Shown: positions 1 through 6,906 of the stretch, piece by piece
How the letters are laid out: each line of letters opens with the position of its first letter
Position numbering within the stretch: position 1 is the first letter of the stretch
From: DASWHX01 sp036397995
GTDB lineage: Bacteria > Bacteroidota > Bacteroidia > Cytophagales > Cyclobacteriaceae
Assembly: GCA_036397995.1 (NCBI GenBank)
Contig: DASWHX010000161.1
Coordinates: 1-13,800, forward strand
Direction of reading: 5' to 3'
DNA length: 13,800 bases
The notes under the pieces: model-generated
Told to the model about the DNA's origin: nothing
The model's database searches: none
The model's input: the letters and a program-made list of their open reading frames with translations, nothing else
Program-made: the position numbers and the translations under genes

Positions 1-24
1 AGGAAAAGGTAAGAATTCGGAAAT

Positions 25-1464
25 TTACTTTGACTCCAGGATCCGGATTTTTTCTTTAAGTGTACTAAGCGCTAAATCTATTTCACGAAGATGGGTTCTG
101 AAAGAGAGTACCGCCAGTCGTAGAAATACTTCACCATTAATGGTAGTAGAAGAAATGAAGACCCGGCCATCCTTATGCATTTCTTTAACAAGAGATCGGT
201 TGAATTCATTAATATCTCCGGAGCTGGGTCTGTATCGGTAAATACACACTGAGAGCTCCGGTTCGGGTCCCACTTCAAACCCATTAATCTTCTGAAGTTC
301 CTGATAAAAATAATTAGTAAGAAGAATTTTTTCTTCCAGGCAATCCCTAAAGGCTTTCAGACCATGGATTTTCAAAGGTAGCCATAGTCGCGGACCCCGG
401 AAGTGTTTGGTGAGTTCAGGAGAAACATCGGCCGGGGAAACATCTTCTGAAACAACATGAGCATCCTGCATGTAATTGGCGAAATACTTAAAAGCCTCTT
501 TCATCATTTGTCCGTCTTTCACCAGCACAACTCCAAGTCCATATGGTAAGAACAAACCTTTATGTGGATCCATCACCAGAGAATCAGATTTTTCAATGCC
601 TCTAAACTTTGATTTAACAGAATCACACATCAGGAAGAACCCCCCGTATGCAGCATCAACATGGAACCAAATATTATTTGTTTCGCAAATGTCGCCGAGC
701 CGGGATAATGGATCAATTGCGCCGGTATCTGTTGTTCCGGCAGAAGCTACGAGAAGAAATGGTTTCAATCCATCTGCAATATCCTTTTCAACAAGGACTT
801 CAAATTTATCGGCATCAATTTGATGCAGGCTATTCAATGGGAGTCTTCTAAGAACTGATTCTTCAAGACCCGCGATAACTATGGCTTTGTCAACACAATG
901 GTGAGTTTGTGGGGAAAGGTAAATAACCAGCTTTGGAAAATCTGCTGCCTTAACCTTTGATGCTTTTCGGGCGGTAACAATGGCGCTAAGATTGGCAATG
1001 CTGCCACCTGAGGCAAGATTTCCTGCACATCCTTTCGGATATCCGGCTAGTTGGGCCATCCAGCGGATGAGTTGATTCTCCATGCGCACCGCGTTTGGAT
1101 TTGCGAATAAAATACCTGAATACCTATTAGTAATGGCTGCCCAATAATCGCCAATACTTGAGGTGTACAAACCGCCGCCGGGAATATATCCGAGATGCCC
1201 GCCAGAAGCGGGGTTAATTCCGGAATTATCTACAGATCTCAAATAAGGATCGAGTTCTTTGAAATCATTAATTCCGGATTCCTGAAATGGGTCGTTCTTC
1301 CAACCTGCATCTTCGATCTCATAGGTTTTCAAATCTCGAATTGAATTCAGGAAATCTTCCGTATAATTCACCATCCAGTTCCTGATCTCTTTTCTTTCTT
1401 CTACATCAGGCTCAAGGTGGATTGCACTTTTTTCCAATTCGGTAATTTTCTCTGGTAGATTCAT
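25..1464 (-). CDS. Group II pyridoxal-phosphate-dependent amino acid decarboxylase
   Basis: PLP enzyme of the aromatic-amino-acid/glutamate decarboxylase fold, expected to remove the alpha-carboxyl group of an amino acid in the cytoplasm. Numbering from the ATG at 1464 (479 aa, usual for the family), the sequence shows the cofactor-stacking histidine in SPQTHHC (H188), a GTTDTGAID stretch that contacts the phosphate, the HVDAAYGG motif whose D270 pairs with the pyridine nitrogen, and the Schiff-base lysine in MDPHKG (K302). The open frame continues 4 codons upstream to a TTG, but the ATG is the better start. The mobile loop that carries a catalytic tyrosine in plant and animal aromatic decarboxylases has no tyrosine here in roughly residues 337-354, so decarboxylation and substrate are not assured. 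It is transcribed divergently from the redoxin gene with a 78-nt gap. Family assignment is firm; substrate cannot be told from sequence. Confidence 0.92.
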   Translation of the reverse strand: MNLPEKITELEKSAIHLEPDVEERKEIRNWMVNYTEDFLNSIRDLKTYEIEDAGWKNDPFQESGINDFKELDPYLRSVDNSGINPASGGHLGYIPGGGLYTSSIGDYWAAITNRYSGILFANPNAVRMENQLIRWMAQLAGYPKGCAGNLASGGSIANLSAIVTARKASKVKAADFPKLVIYLSPQTHHCVDKAIVIAGLEESVLRRLPLNSLHQIDADKFEVLVEKDIADGLKPFLLVASAGTTDTGAIDPLSRLGDICETNNIWFHVDAAYGGFFLMCDSVKSKFRGIEKSDSLVMDPHKGLFLPYGLGVVLVKDGQMMKEAFKYFANYMQDAHVVSEDVSPADVSPELTKHFRGPRLWLPLKIHGLKAFRDCLEEKILLTNYFYQELQKINGFEVGPEPELSVCIYRYRPSSGDINEFNRSLVKEMHKDGRVFISSTTINGEVFLRLAVLSFRTHLREIDLALSTLKEKIRILESK

Positions 1465-1542
1465 TGTTAATAACAAAAAGTTTAATTCTGGATATTTTGA
1501 TAAAAGTTAGCTAAGTTAGAAATAAGTTTAAAATACATTACA

Positions 1543-2100
1543 ATGTCTCTTACTCCATCTAAAATGGTTCCTCTGGGTACAGAAGCCCCGGACTTTATTC
1601 TGCCGGATACAGTTTCCGGACAACAAATGTCACTCAATCAATTGAAGTCTGAGTTTGCCACAGTAATAATGTTCATCTGTAATCACTGTCCCTATGTGAA
1701 GCATGTTCGGGAGGAATTAGTCCGGATCACCAATGATTACACTAAACGTGCAGTTAGTTTTATTGGAATCAGTTCGAATGATATTAAGGAGTATCCGGAA
1801 GATTCACCTGGAAAAATGAAGGAAGAAGCGATCAAATATGGCTACTCATTTCCTTATTTATTTGATGAAACCCAGGAAGTAGCCAGGGACTATGGCGCTG
1901 CCTGTACTCCTGACTTTTATCTTTTTGACAAGCGTATGAAGCTGGTTTACCGCGGTCAACTCGATGGCAGCAGACCCGGTAATGAAACTCCTTTAACAGG
2001 AACAGATTTGCGCAACGCTATTGATGCGGTTTTGAGCGGGAATCCGGTTTCGGATCTCCAAATTCCCAGCGTTGGGTGCAATATCAAATGGAAGGATTAA
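1543..2100 (+). CDS. Thioredoxin-like/redoxin family protein (AhpC/TSA fold)
   Basis: A 185-residue thiol-disulfide protein without a signal peptide, so probably cytoplasmic. The N-terminal GTEAPDF stretch (about residues 12-18) is the classic start of the AhpC/TSA-redoxin fold. The redox-active CxxC is CNHCPY at residues 46-51. A third cysteine lies in ACTPDF (C121), where P123 is the expected cis-proline facing the active site. A fourth cysteine is in the C-terminal SVGCNIKWK tail (C179), a tail I recall from a widespread bacterial subfamily usually annotated simply as thioredoxin family protein. The start is the ATG after an A-rich leader, with no good Shine-Dalgarno sequence, as usual in Bacteroidota. 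The exact partner or substrate is unknown; a role in peroxide or disulfide handling is inferred from the fold. Confidence 0.9.
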   Translation: MSLTPSKMVPLGTEAPDFILPDTVSGQQMSLNQLKSEFATVIMFICNHCPYVKHVREELVRITNDYTKRAVSFIGISSNDIKEYPEDSPGKMKEEAIKYGYSFPYLFDETQEVARDYGAACTPDFYLFDKRMKLVYRGQLDGSRPGNETPLTGTDLRNAIDAVLSGNPVSDLQIPSVGCNIKWKD

Positions 2101-2108
2101 TTCACGCC

Positions 2109-2140
2109 AAAAAAAAGAAGCCACCTTTCGGTGACTCCTT
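2109..2140 (-). terminator. Intrinsic terminator for the minus strand
   Basis: Read on the minus strand, an 11-nt arm (2130-2140) pairs with 2115-2125 across a GAAA tetraloop, with two mismatches, and runs into eight consecutive T residues (2116-2109). On the plus strand the hairpin has no T-run after it, so it fits the minus-strand small gene ending at 2169 better than the redoxin gene ending at 2100. Confidence 0.6.
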
Positions 2141-2168
2141 CAACACTCAAAACACCTAGTGCAATCAA

Positions 2169-2282
2169 TCAATGGTTTGAAATCCAGACTGATAATTTCT
2201 TTCGCTTTTTAAGCACCAATGCCACTATCGCGGCTATGACTCCAATGGTTATCAAAGTTGCTGTTTTAGATTTTTGATTCAT
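2169..2282 (-). CDS. Small single-span membrane protein, 37 aa
   Basis: An ATG-started 37-codon frame with a TGA stop, too short for usual gene lists. The peptide begins MNQKSK, has one hydrophobic segment at about residues 7-24 (TLITIGVIAAIVALVL), then a strongly basic block KKRKK at 25-29 and a short tail ending WISNH. The basic block suggests the C-terminus stays in the cytoplasm, with the N-terminus outside or the protein acting as a membrane-anchored peptide. A T-tracted hairpin lies 29 nt downstream on the same strand, which supports a real transcript. The hydrophobic-then-basic layout is non-random for intergenic DNA. No family recognised. Alternative: chance ORF inside a non-coding RNA ending at the same terminator. 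The 270 nt upstream (2283-2552) holds nothing else I can support. Confidence 0.55.
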   Translation of the reverse strand: MNQKSKTATLITIGVIAAIVALVLKKRKKLSVWISNH

Positions 2283-2552
2283 GGTAAGCGCAAATAAACA
2301 CCGATTTATGGAAGCTTACTGATAAAATCATCCCAATGATTTGTAAAAAAGTATCAATCCAACTTTAAACGGTATGAAATTGACCTAAAACCCCGGATTT
2401 TCAATAAAAACCCAAAAAGTTTAAATACTAAAAATTCTTGCCTGGTATGGTTCGAGAGATTTTTGTGCAATCAAACCTAAAAATGAATTTCAAACTTCGA
2501 TGAACTATTTTTATATGGCATGCCAAAGCGAATTTTGTCACCAAAGCAAACT

Positions 2553-3101
2553 CTAACTACTCATTAATAATCCCTTTACATCAAAGGCTTGTAACAAATG
2601 CCGTTCTTCATGACGGGCAATAATCGCTATGGCGTGAGAAACCTTATATGTAACAAAGAAAGAGGCCGGAGAGTGAATCACAATGTCTTCAAAGCCTGAC
2701 TCCCTGATTTGGTTTGACCTTGAAATGAGTTCATTATTGTGTTTAATAAAACGCAAGGTTATATCGGGGGTAATTTCGGATTGAGAAGGTCTGAAAACTC
2801 CGGGAGATCTGTAAACTTTTCTTCGCTCCGGTCCTAAAGTTTTTATCATAAAGTTTCCAAAATAATTGGAGAAAGGACTCAGACGACTCCATAGGTCTGA
2901 TTTGTACTTCCTGTTAATTATTGATTCAAAGACCTGAAGATAGGTTGAATTAGTGGTAATAATGTGGTCAAGGCATTGGCCAATTGACCATTTATCAGGA
3001 TGTGGTTTCCAATTTAATTGGTCAATTGTCAAAGAGGAAAACTCCTGCCTGGCTTGCTCAGAGATTTCATTAATTTTAGTCAGATACTCCATTGAAATCA
3101 C
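2553..3101 (-). CDS. DinB-like (DinB_2/YfiT-type) putative metal-dependent protein
   Basis: A 182-residue four-helix-bundle protein of the DinB superfamily. The N-terminal part reads WKPHPDKWSIGQCLDHI (residues 31-47), the hallmark segment of DinB_2 proteins. The usual three-histidine metal site is visible as H46 in CLDHI and H164/H168 in the C-terminal RHEERHLLQ helix. Members bind a divalent metal and some are thiol-dependent transferases (bacillithiol, mycothiol), but most are uncharacterised, so the reaction here is unknown. No signal peptide or membrane segment is seen, so it is likely cytoplasmic. Its ATG overlaps the TGA of the upstream hydrolase gene in an ATGA junction, which supports the first Met as start over the ATG at codon 4 and implies translational coupling. 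Confidence 0.88.
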   Translation of the reverse strand: MISMEYLTKINEISEQARQEFSSLTIDQLNWKPHPDKWSIGQCLDHIITTNSTYLQVFESIINRKYKSDLWSRLSPFSNYFGNFMIKTLGPERRKVYRSPGVFRPSQSEITPDITLRFIKHNNELISRSNQIRESGFEDIVIHSPASFFVTYKVSHAIAIIARHEERHLLQAFDVKGLLMSS

Positions 3102-4060
3102 TCCTTTAATCCGGCCATAAAATTGTTTACGATCCTTTCAAAGTCGTTCTTCTTCTCAATAAATGGAAAATGACCGCAATCTCTTAATACCCAATTCTGT
3201 CCATTCGGCATTGTTTTGTAAAGAATTTCATCAGAGACTTTATAAGTGGTTTCATAATCTCCATAAATAATCAAAGTCGGCACGGTTACCTGAGCCAATT
3301 CATCGGTAAGGTCAAAATCAATCAGATCCTTTTGCAAACCACTCAACAGTCCGCTTGTCGTTATAAATCTTTCCGTAATCGACAGGTTTAAACTATCAGC
3401 AAAATTTTTGTTAAAGAATTGTCTTTTGAAGCTCAGACGCATTAGTTTTTCAATAGCGGCAGCTTCCCCATTCGCCATCTCTTCGGAGGTTAGAATCTCG
3501 TTAAATTCAATACTGTCTTCAGGTGAAACATTTGCAGCATCCAGCAGGCTTGCGCTCTGCATCATTTCTGATGTTGGAGCAACCGATCCAATTAATATCA
3601 AGGAATTCAGATTCTCCGGGTACTTAATAGCGTAGTTCATCGCGATCAAGCCTCCGAAAGAATGAGCCATGAGACTTATTTTGCCCACTTCGAAATGTTT
3701 TCTGATTCCTTCCAGATCTTCTATAAAATTTTCCATAGAAATAGAGGCCGTGTCAACATTGATAGAAGATTGACCGCCGCCCCGTTGATCATAGAAGATT
3801 AATTGGTACTTATCTGCGAGGGCTAAAAAATGTGGAAGTAAATACGTGTGATCCAAACCAGGACCTCCATGCAGAATTACCACGGGTTCACCGCTGCCAA
3901 TTATTTTGCAATAAAGTTCTGTGCCGTTAATTGAGACGAGACCGCTAAAATTTTCTACTGGATTCTCATCCTGCTCCGTGTTTTTAGATGGCTTACCGCA
4001 AGCAGCTAAAAGAGACATTATTAACGCGAGCAACCAGATATTATGGACAAATCTTCTCAT
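3098..4060 (-). CDS. Lipoprotein alpha/beta hydrolase, proline iminopeptidase-like
   Basis: A 320-residue serine hydrolase of the alpha/beta fold, closest in motifs to the S33 proline iminopeptidase group. A type II signal peptide is clear: basic MRR start, hydrophobic core, and lipobox LLAAC with the lipidated cysteine at 21, so the enzyme is probably anchored in the outer envelope. HGGPG at 64-68 forms the oxyanion hole, DQRGGGQS follows at 91-98, the nucleophile elbow is AHSFGG with S134 (Ala replaces the first Gly of GxSxG), and the likely acid and base are D268 in YGDYE and H297 in CGHFPF. Length and motif spacing match the family. It is the first gene of a two-gene unit, overlapping the DinB-like gene by 4 nt. 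Actual substrate (peptide, ester or amide) is not predictable. Confidence 0.9.
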   Translation of the reverse strand: MRRFVHNIWLLALIMSLLAACGKPSKNTEQDENPVENFSGLVSINGTELYCKIIGSGEPVVILHGGPGLDHTYLLPHFLALADKYQLIFYDQRGGGQSSINVDTASISMENFIEDLEGIRKHFEVGKISLMAHSFGGLIAMNYAIKYPENLNSLILIGSVAPTSEMMQSASLLDAANVSPEDSIEFNEILTSEEMANGEAAAIEKLMRLSFKRQFFNKNFADSLNLSITERFITTSGLLSGLQKDLIDFDLTDELAQVTVPTLIIYGDYETTYKVSDEILYKTMPNGQNWVLRDCGHFPFIEKKNDFERIVNNFMAGLKE

Positions 4061-4179
4061 TTCGAGTTATTAAATATTTATCGAAAGATATAAAACTTAT
4101 GGGAGATTAGATTGCCTCAAATGATCAAAAACTGATAATAATCATATTTGCAAACACAATTTTTTTATATTATTACTTC

Positions 4180-4569
4180 ATGGTATTCTCCAGGCCGGGT
4201 AGTTTGCTAGTGTCTTTAATTGAAGTTGAAGAACAGGATTTTGATCCTTCGAGCTTTACTTTTAAGGCGACTTACAAATTGAAGTTCTATAACAATAACC
4301 TGCTGCTGCGTAAAAGGATTAAATACCCTTCAATATGCATTAATAAAAATGGAAAAATACTGGAATGTCCATTATCAGATTTGAATGGTGATGAAATTGA
4401 TGTAATAAATATTCCTGCAAAGAAATCAGAAACAATTAGGGCAACGGTGAATGAATCAAATCCTCCGTTTACGGATATTGGAGAGTTTACTTACAATCTG
4501 TCCTATTATCAGCACGGCTCCAAAAAGCCTGTAAAAGTGCTCATTTCCGCAAATAATTCCCGGCAATAG
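4180..4569 (+). CDS. Hypothetical protein, 129 aa, probable beta-rich fold
   Basis: Not recognised. The frame opens with ATG at 4180 and ends with TAG. No signal peptide, membrane segment or cysteine-rich motif is present. The sequence alternates short hydrophobic and polar stretches (for example FTFKATYKLKFYNNN at residues 26-40, GEFTYNLSYYQHG at 101-113), suggesting a small beta-sandwich. There are two cysteines (C53, C63) in the central part. It sits 70 nt upstream of the sigma factor gene on the same strand, but an inverted repeat and a putative promoter lie between them, so it may be a separate unit. Coding use looks like that of its neighbours. The real start could be a little further downstream, since the first ten residues are the least beta-like. 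Confidence 0.65.
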   Translation: MVFSRPGSLLVSLIEVEEQDFDPSSFTFKATYKLKFYNNNLLLRKRIKYPSICINKNGKILECPLSDLNGDEIDVINIPAKKSETIRATVNESNPPFTDIGEFTYNLSYYQHGSKKPVKVLISANNSRQ

Positions 4570-4602
4570 ATTTCAGATTCTCCGCTTCATAGCTGAAATT
4601 TA
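4567..4602 (+). repeat. Inverted repeat after the 129-aa gene, possible weak terminator
   Basis: ATTTCAG at 4570-4576 pairs with CTGAAAT at 4593-4599. Three further base pairs (one a G-U) extend the stem outward to 4567 and 4602, and the 16-nt loop is large. No T-run follows, so it could be a weak terminator, a folded leader or an operator upstream of the sigma gene. Confidence 0.35.
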
Positions 4603-4620
4603 ATAAAATTAATACTGCAG

Positions 4621-4648
4621 TGTAACTTTTACTGATCAGTTGCGGTTT
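4621..4648 (+). promoter_or_regulatory. Candidate ECF-type promoter of the sigma operon
   Basis: TGTAAC at 4621-4626, with the AAC core common in ECF -35 elements, is followed after 16 nt by CGGTTT at 4643-4648 as a possible -10. The 11-mer TGTAACTTTTA is repeated exactly upstream of the second permease. If this is a promoter, the sigma gene may autoregulate and its TTG at 4640 would lie upstream of the transcript start. The -10 call is weak. Confidence 0.33.
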
Positions 4649-5251
4649 CCCTTCACAAATAAGCAAACTGGTCGACCAAACCTGAAGCTGTTGGATTCAC
4701 TTACAGATAATGCATTAATGATGCAGGTCAAGAATGGCGACCTGGATAAGCTTGGACTGCTCTTCGAAAGATATAACAGGATTTTGTTTGCTTTTTTTTA
4801 CAGGCTAGGGAACGACAGTGAGGTTTGCGAGGATTTAATTCAAAATGTGTTTATGAGAATTGTAAAGTACAAAAAGAATTTTAAAGGTGAAGGCCAGTTT
4901 AAGCATTGGATATTTCACATTGCTCGAAATATTCACGCTGACAATTACAGGGTAAATAATAAATTGGGTAAACGAGAATCTCTTGAAAATTATAGTGACC
5001 GTTTAACAGATCATGGAGAATTAGTGACAAAAGATGAAGTGGATGATAATGTTTCGTTGTTAAAGAAATGTATTTCTATGATGGATGAAGAAAAAAGAGA
5101 ATTAATTACGCTTAGCAAATTGGAAGGAATGAAGTATAAAGATATTGGGACAATTATTAATTGTTCTGAAGGAACTGTGAAAGTGAAGATTTTCAGAGCC
5201 CTTAAAGAGTTGAAAGATATATTTCAAAAAACAAAATTGAACCATGGATAA
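4640..5251 (+). CDS. RNA polymerase sigma factor, ECF-type (sigma-70 family)
   Basis: Alternative sigma factor that directs RNA polymerase to a specific promoter set. Region sigma-2 covers about residues 38-105, with the core-binding and -10-recognition helices in LFERYNRILFAFFYRLGN, CEDLIQNVFMRIVKYKKN and HWIFHIARNIHADNYR. Region sigma-4 is about 140-193, ending in a helix-turn-helix, KYKDIGTIINCSEGTVKVKI, that would read the -35. No sigma-1.1 or sigma-3 region is present, which fits the ECF group. The start is uncertain: no ATG lies before residue 27, so the chosen start is a TTG; alternatives are TTG at 4691 (giving MDSLTDNAL) or ATG at 4718. The stop overlaps the next gene by 8 nt, implying coupled translation with the HEAT-repeat protein, its likely regulator. 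Confidence 0.93.
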   Translation: MRFPFTNKQTGRPNLKLLDSLTDNALMMQVKNGDLDKLGLLFERYNRILFAFFYRLGNDSEVCEDLIQNVFMRIVKYKKNFKGEGQFKHWIFHIARNIHADNYRVNNKLGKRESLENYSDRLTDHGELVTKDEVDDNVSLLKKCISMMDEEKRELITLSKLEGMKYKDIGTIINCSEGTVKVKIFRALKELKDIFQKTKLNHG

Positions 5252-6041
5252 GGAAAGACAAAAGCAGCTAATTGCAAAATTCAATAACCTTGAAATTTTA
5301 CCTGAAGAATTAATTCTTTTAGAGAAGGCAATTGAAATTGGTGAAATTGGTCTTCAGGAGCTAAAGGAAATTTCGGACCTGGATCGCCAACTTGATTTCC
5401 GGATTCCTGAGCCCGGTGAAAATTTGCGAGCAGCGTTTTATGCAAACCTCGCTAAACTAAAAGCTTCCAAATCCAGGGGAAACGCGATTACCGGTCTTAA
5501 CATCTGGTTAACTAATCTCGGTTTTAGTCAATCTGCAATACGGCTGGCTTATGCATTTGTATTAGTTATTGTTGGGTTCGGAATTGGTCAGTGGACGCAA
5601 TCTTCTATTCCTTATGAAAAGATTGACGCTCTGACTACCCAGGTTTCCGAAATGAAGGGACTTATGATGCTTACCTTAATCAAAGAGCCAATTGCAACCG
5701 ACAGACTTAAAGCTGTAAATCTTGCTATGGATGCTGATAAGGTTGATGAAAGGATGATCCTTGCTTTGCTAAACACATTAAATAATGATGATAATGTAAA
5801 TGTGAGGCTCGCATCCGTGGAAGTATTATTACGATACTCCAATAATCCAGTTGTGCGACAGGGACTTGTGGAGGCGATACCCAACCAGGATAATGCCACG
5901 ATGCAGTATGCTTTGGCGGAAGCAATGGTACTGATGCAGGAAAAAAATTCCATTGAAAGACTTCAGGAACTTATGCAAAAAGAAGACCTGGATGAAGATG
6001 TTAGAAATAAAATTCATGAAAGTATTCAAAAACTAAGTTAA
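5244..6041 (+). CDS. Membrane-anchored HEAT-repeat protein, probable anti-sigma factor
   Basis: A 265-residue protein with a soluble N-terminal part (residues 1-97, helical and rich in charged residues), one membrane span at about 99-117 (IRLAYAFVLVIVGFGIG), and a C-terminal region of helical repeats at about 150-262 that looks like HEAT repeats (ERMILALLNTLNNDDNVNVR, ALAEAMVLMQEKNSIERL, and a last helix pair). By position, directly after and overlapping an ECF sigma gene, it is most likely the cognate anti-sigma factor: the N-terminal part would hold the sigma factor in the cytoplasm and the HEAT part would sit in the periplasm as a protein-binding sensor. No zinc-finger anti-sigma motif (HxxxCxxC) is visible, so the sigma-binding mode is not the ZAS type. 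It ends 1 nt before the next gene. Function is inferred from architecture and context. Confidence 0.8.
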   Translation: MDKERQKQLIAKFNNLEILPEELILLEKAIEIGEIGLQELKEISDLDRQLDFRIPEPGENLRAAFYANLAKLKASKSRGNAITGLNIWLTNLGFSQSAIRLAYAFVLVIVGFGIGQWTQSSIPYEKIDALTTQVSEMKGLMMLTLIKEPIATDRLKAVNLAMDADKVDERMILALLNTLNNDDNVNVRLASVEVLLRYSNNPVVRQGLVEAIPNQDNATMQYALAEAMVLMQEKNSIERLQELMQKEDLDEDVRNKIHESIQKLS

Positions 6042-6042
6042 T

Positions 6043-6888
6043 ATGAAAACACTAATTATTATCTCAACATTTTGTTTTGCATCGATTGCGGCTAATGGTC
6101 AGGAAAGGAAGCAAACTATCAATAAGGAATATGATTTGGCTGGTCCGGCAAAGGTGTTAAGGATTTCTAATGTCAATGGGTTTATTAAAGTGGAGGGATA
6201 TACCGGATCAAAGGTGACAATGGAAATCAATGAGAGTCTGAAAGCAAAAACCCAATCTTCCCTTGAAGACATGATAACCAAACTTAGCATTGGAACAGAG
6301 GAATACGGAGACACCCTGGAGATATTTGTGGATGGTATGTGTAAGTGTGATTGTGAACGGGGACGGAGATATAACTGGAACAACTGTGATTTTAAGGGTA
6401 GTTTTCTTTATGACTTTGCCGTAAGAGTGCCACAAAATTTGAATGTCATTCTTTCCACGGTTAATAAAGGAGACATTGAAGTAAAAAATGTATCCGGAAA
6501 AATACAGGCGAACAATGTAAATGGAGCAATATACCTGAATGATGTAAGGGAGGCTTTGAAAGTGAGAACAATAAACGGAGATGTGGAGATTCACTACACT
6601 GATCTGCCGAAAGAAAATTCTGAATACTATACCCTTAATGGGGATTTAACCGTCACTTACCCCTCTGCATTATCAGCAGACATGAGTTTCAAAAGTTTTA
6701 ATGGTGAGTTCTATACGAATTTCTCCATCAAGGAACGGTTACCGGCAATAGCCACCACAACCGAGCGGGGAGGTCATGGAACAACCTATAAGATAGATGA
6801 AACAACCTCTGTCAGAGTTGGAAACGGAGGAGTGAAACTTGATTTTGAAACCTTTAATGGTGACATCTTTATAAAGAAAAATCAATAA
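6043..6888 (+). CDS. Secreted DUF4097-like beta-repeat protein with Cys cluster
   Basis: A 281-residue exported protein. The N-terminus (residues 1-20, MKTLIIISTFCFASIAANGQ) is a Sec signal peptide. The mature part is made of short beta-strand rungs separated by Asn-Gly turns: NVNG near 43-46 and 158-161, INGD at 177-180, LNGD at 198-201, FNGE at 219-222 and FNGD at 271-274. This is the pattern of the DUF4097 putative adhesin/beta-helix family. A loop at about 98-115 holds a CxCxC plus one more cysteine (C100, C102, C104, C115) followed by RGRR, not expected in the repeat itself; it could bind metal or form disulfides. Gene order (sigma factor, HEAT-repeat protein, then this gene after a 1-nt gap) makes it a likely operon product and possible sensor or envelope effector. 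Biochemical function is unknown for the family. Confidence 0.8.
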   Translation: MKTLIIISTFCFASIAANGQERKQTINKEYDLAGPAKVLRISNVNGFIKVEGYTGSKVTMEINESLKAKTQSSLEDMITKLSIGTEEYGDTLEIFVDGMCKCDCERGRRYNWNNCDFKGSFLYDFAVRVPQNLNVILSTVNKGDIEVKNVSGKIQANNVNGAIYLNDVREALKVRTINGDVEIHYTDLPKENSEYYTLNGDLTVTYPSALSADMSFKSFNGEFYTNFSIKERLPAIATTTERGGHGTTYKIDETTSVRVGNGGVKLDFETFNGDIFIKKNQ

Positions 6889-6906
6889 AGACAAAGAAAT
6901 AAAGGG

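Noticed and set aside
476..851. Plus-strand frames of 67-115 codons inside the decarboxylase gene
   Set aside because: They lie opposite a strongly supported enzyme with all catalytic motifs and have no features of their own.
2516..2525. Palindrome TGGCATGCCA downstream of the DinB-like gene
   Set aside because: No loop and no T-run, so it does not work as a terminator, and no promoter is nearby for an operator role.
4143..4150. CATATTTG as a -7 promoter element before the 129-residue protein
   Set aside because: Seven of eight positions match the Bacteroidota consensus, but no -33 element lies at a suitable distance and such matches are common in AT-rich DNA.
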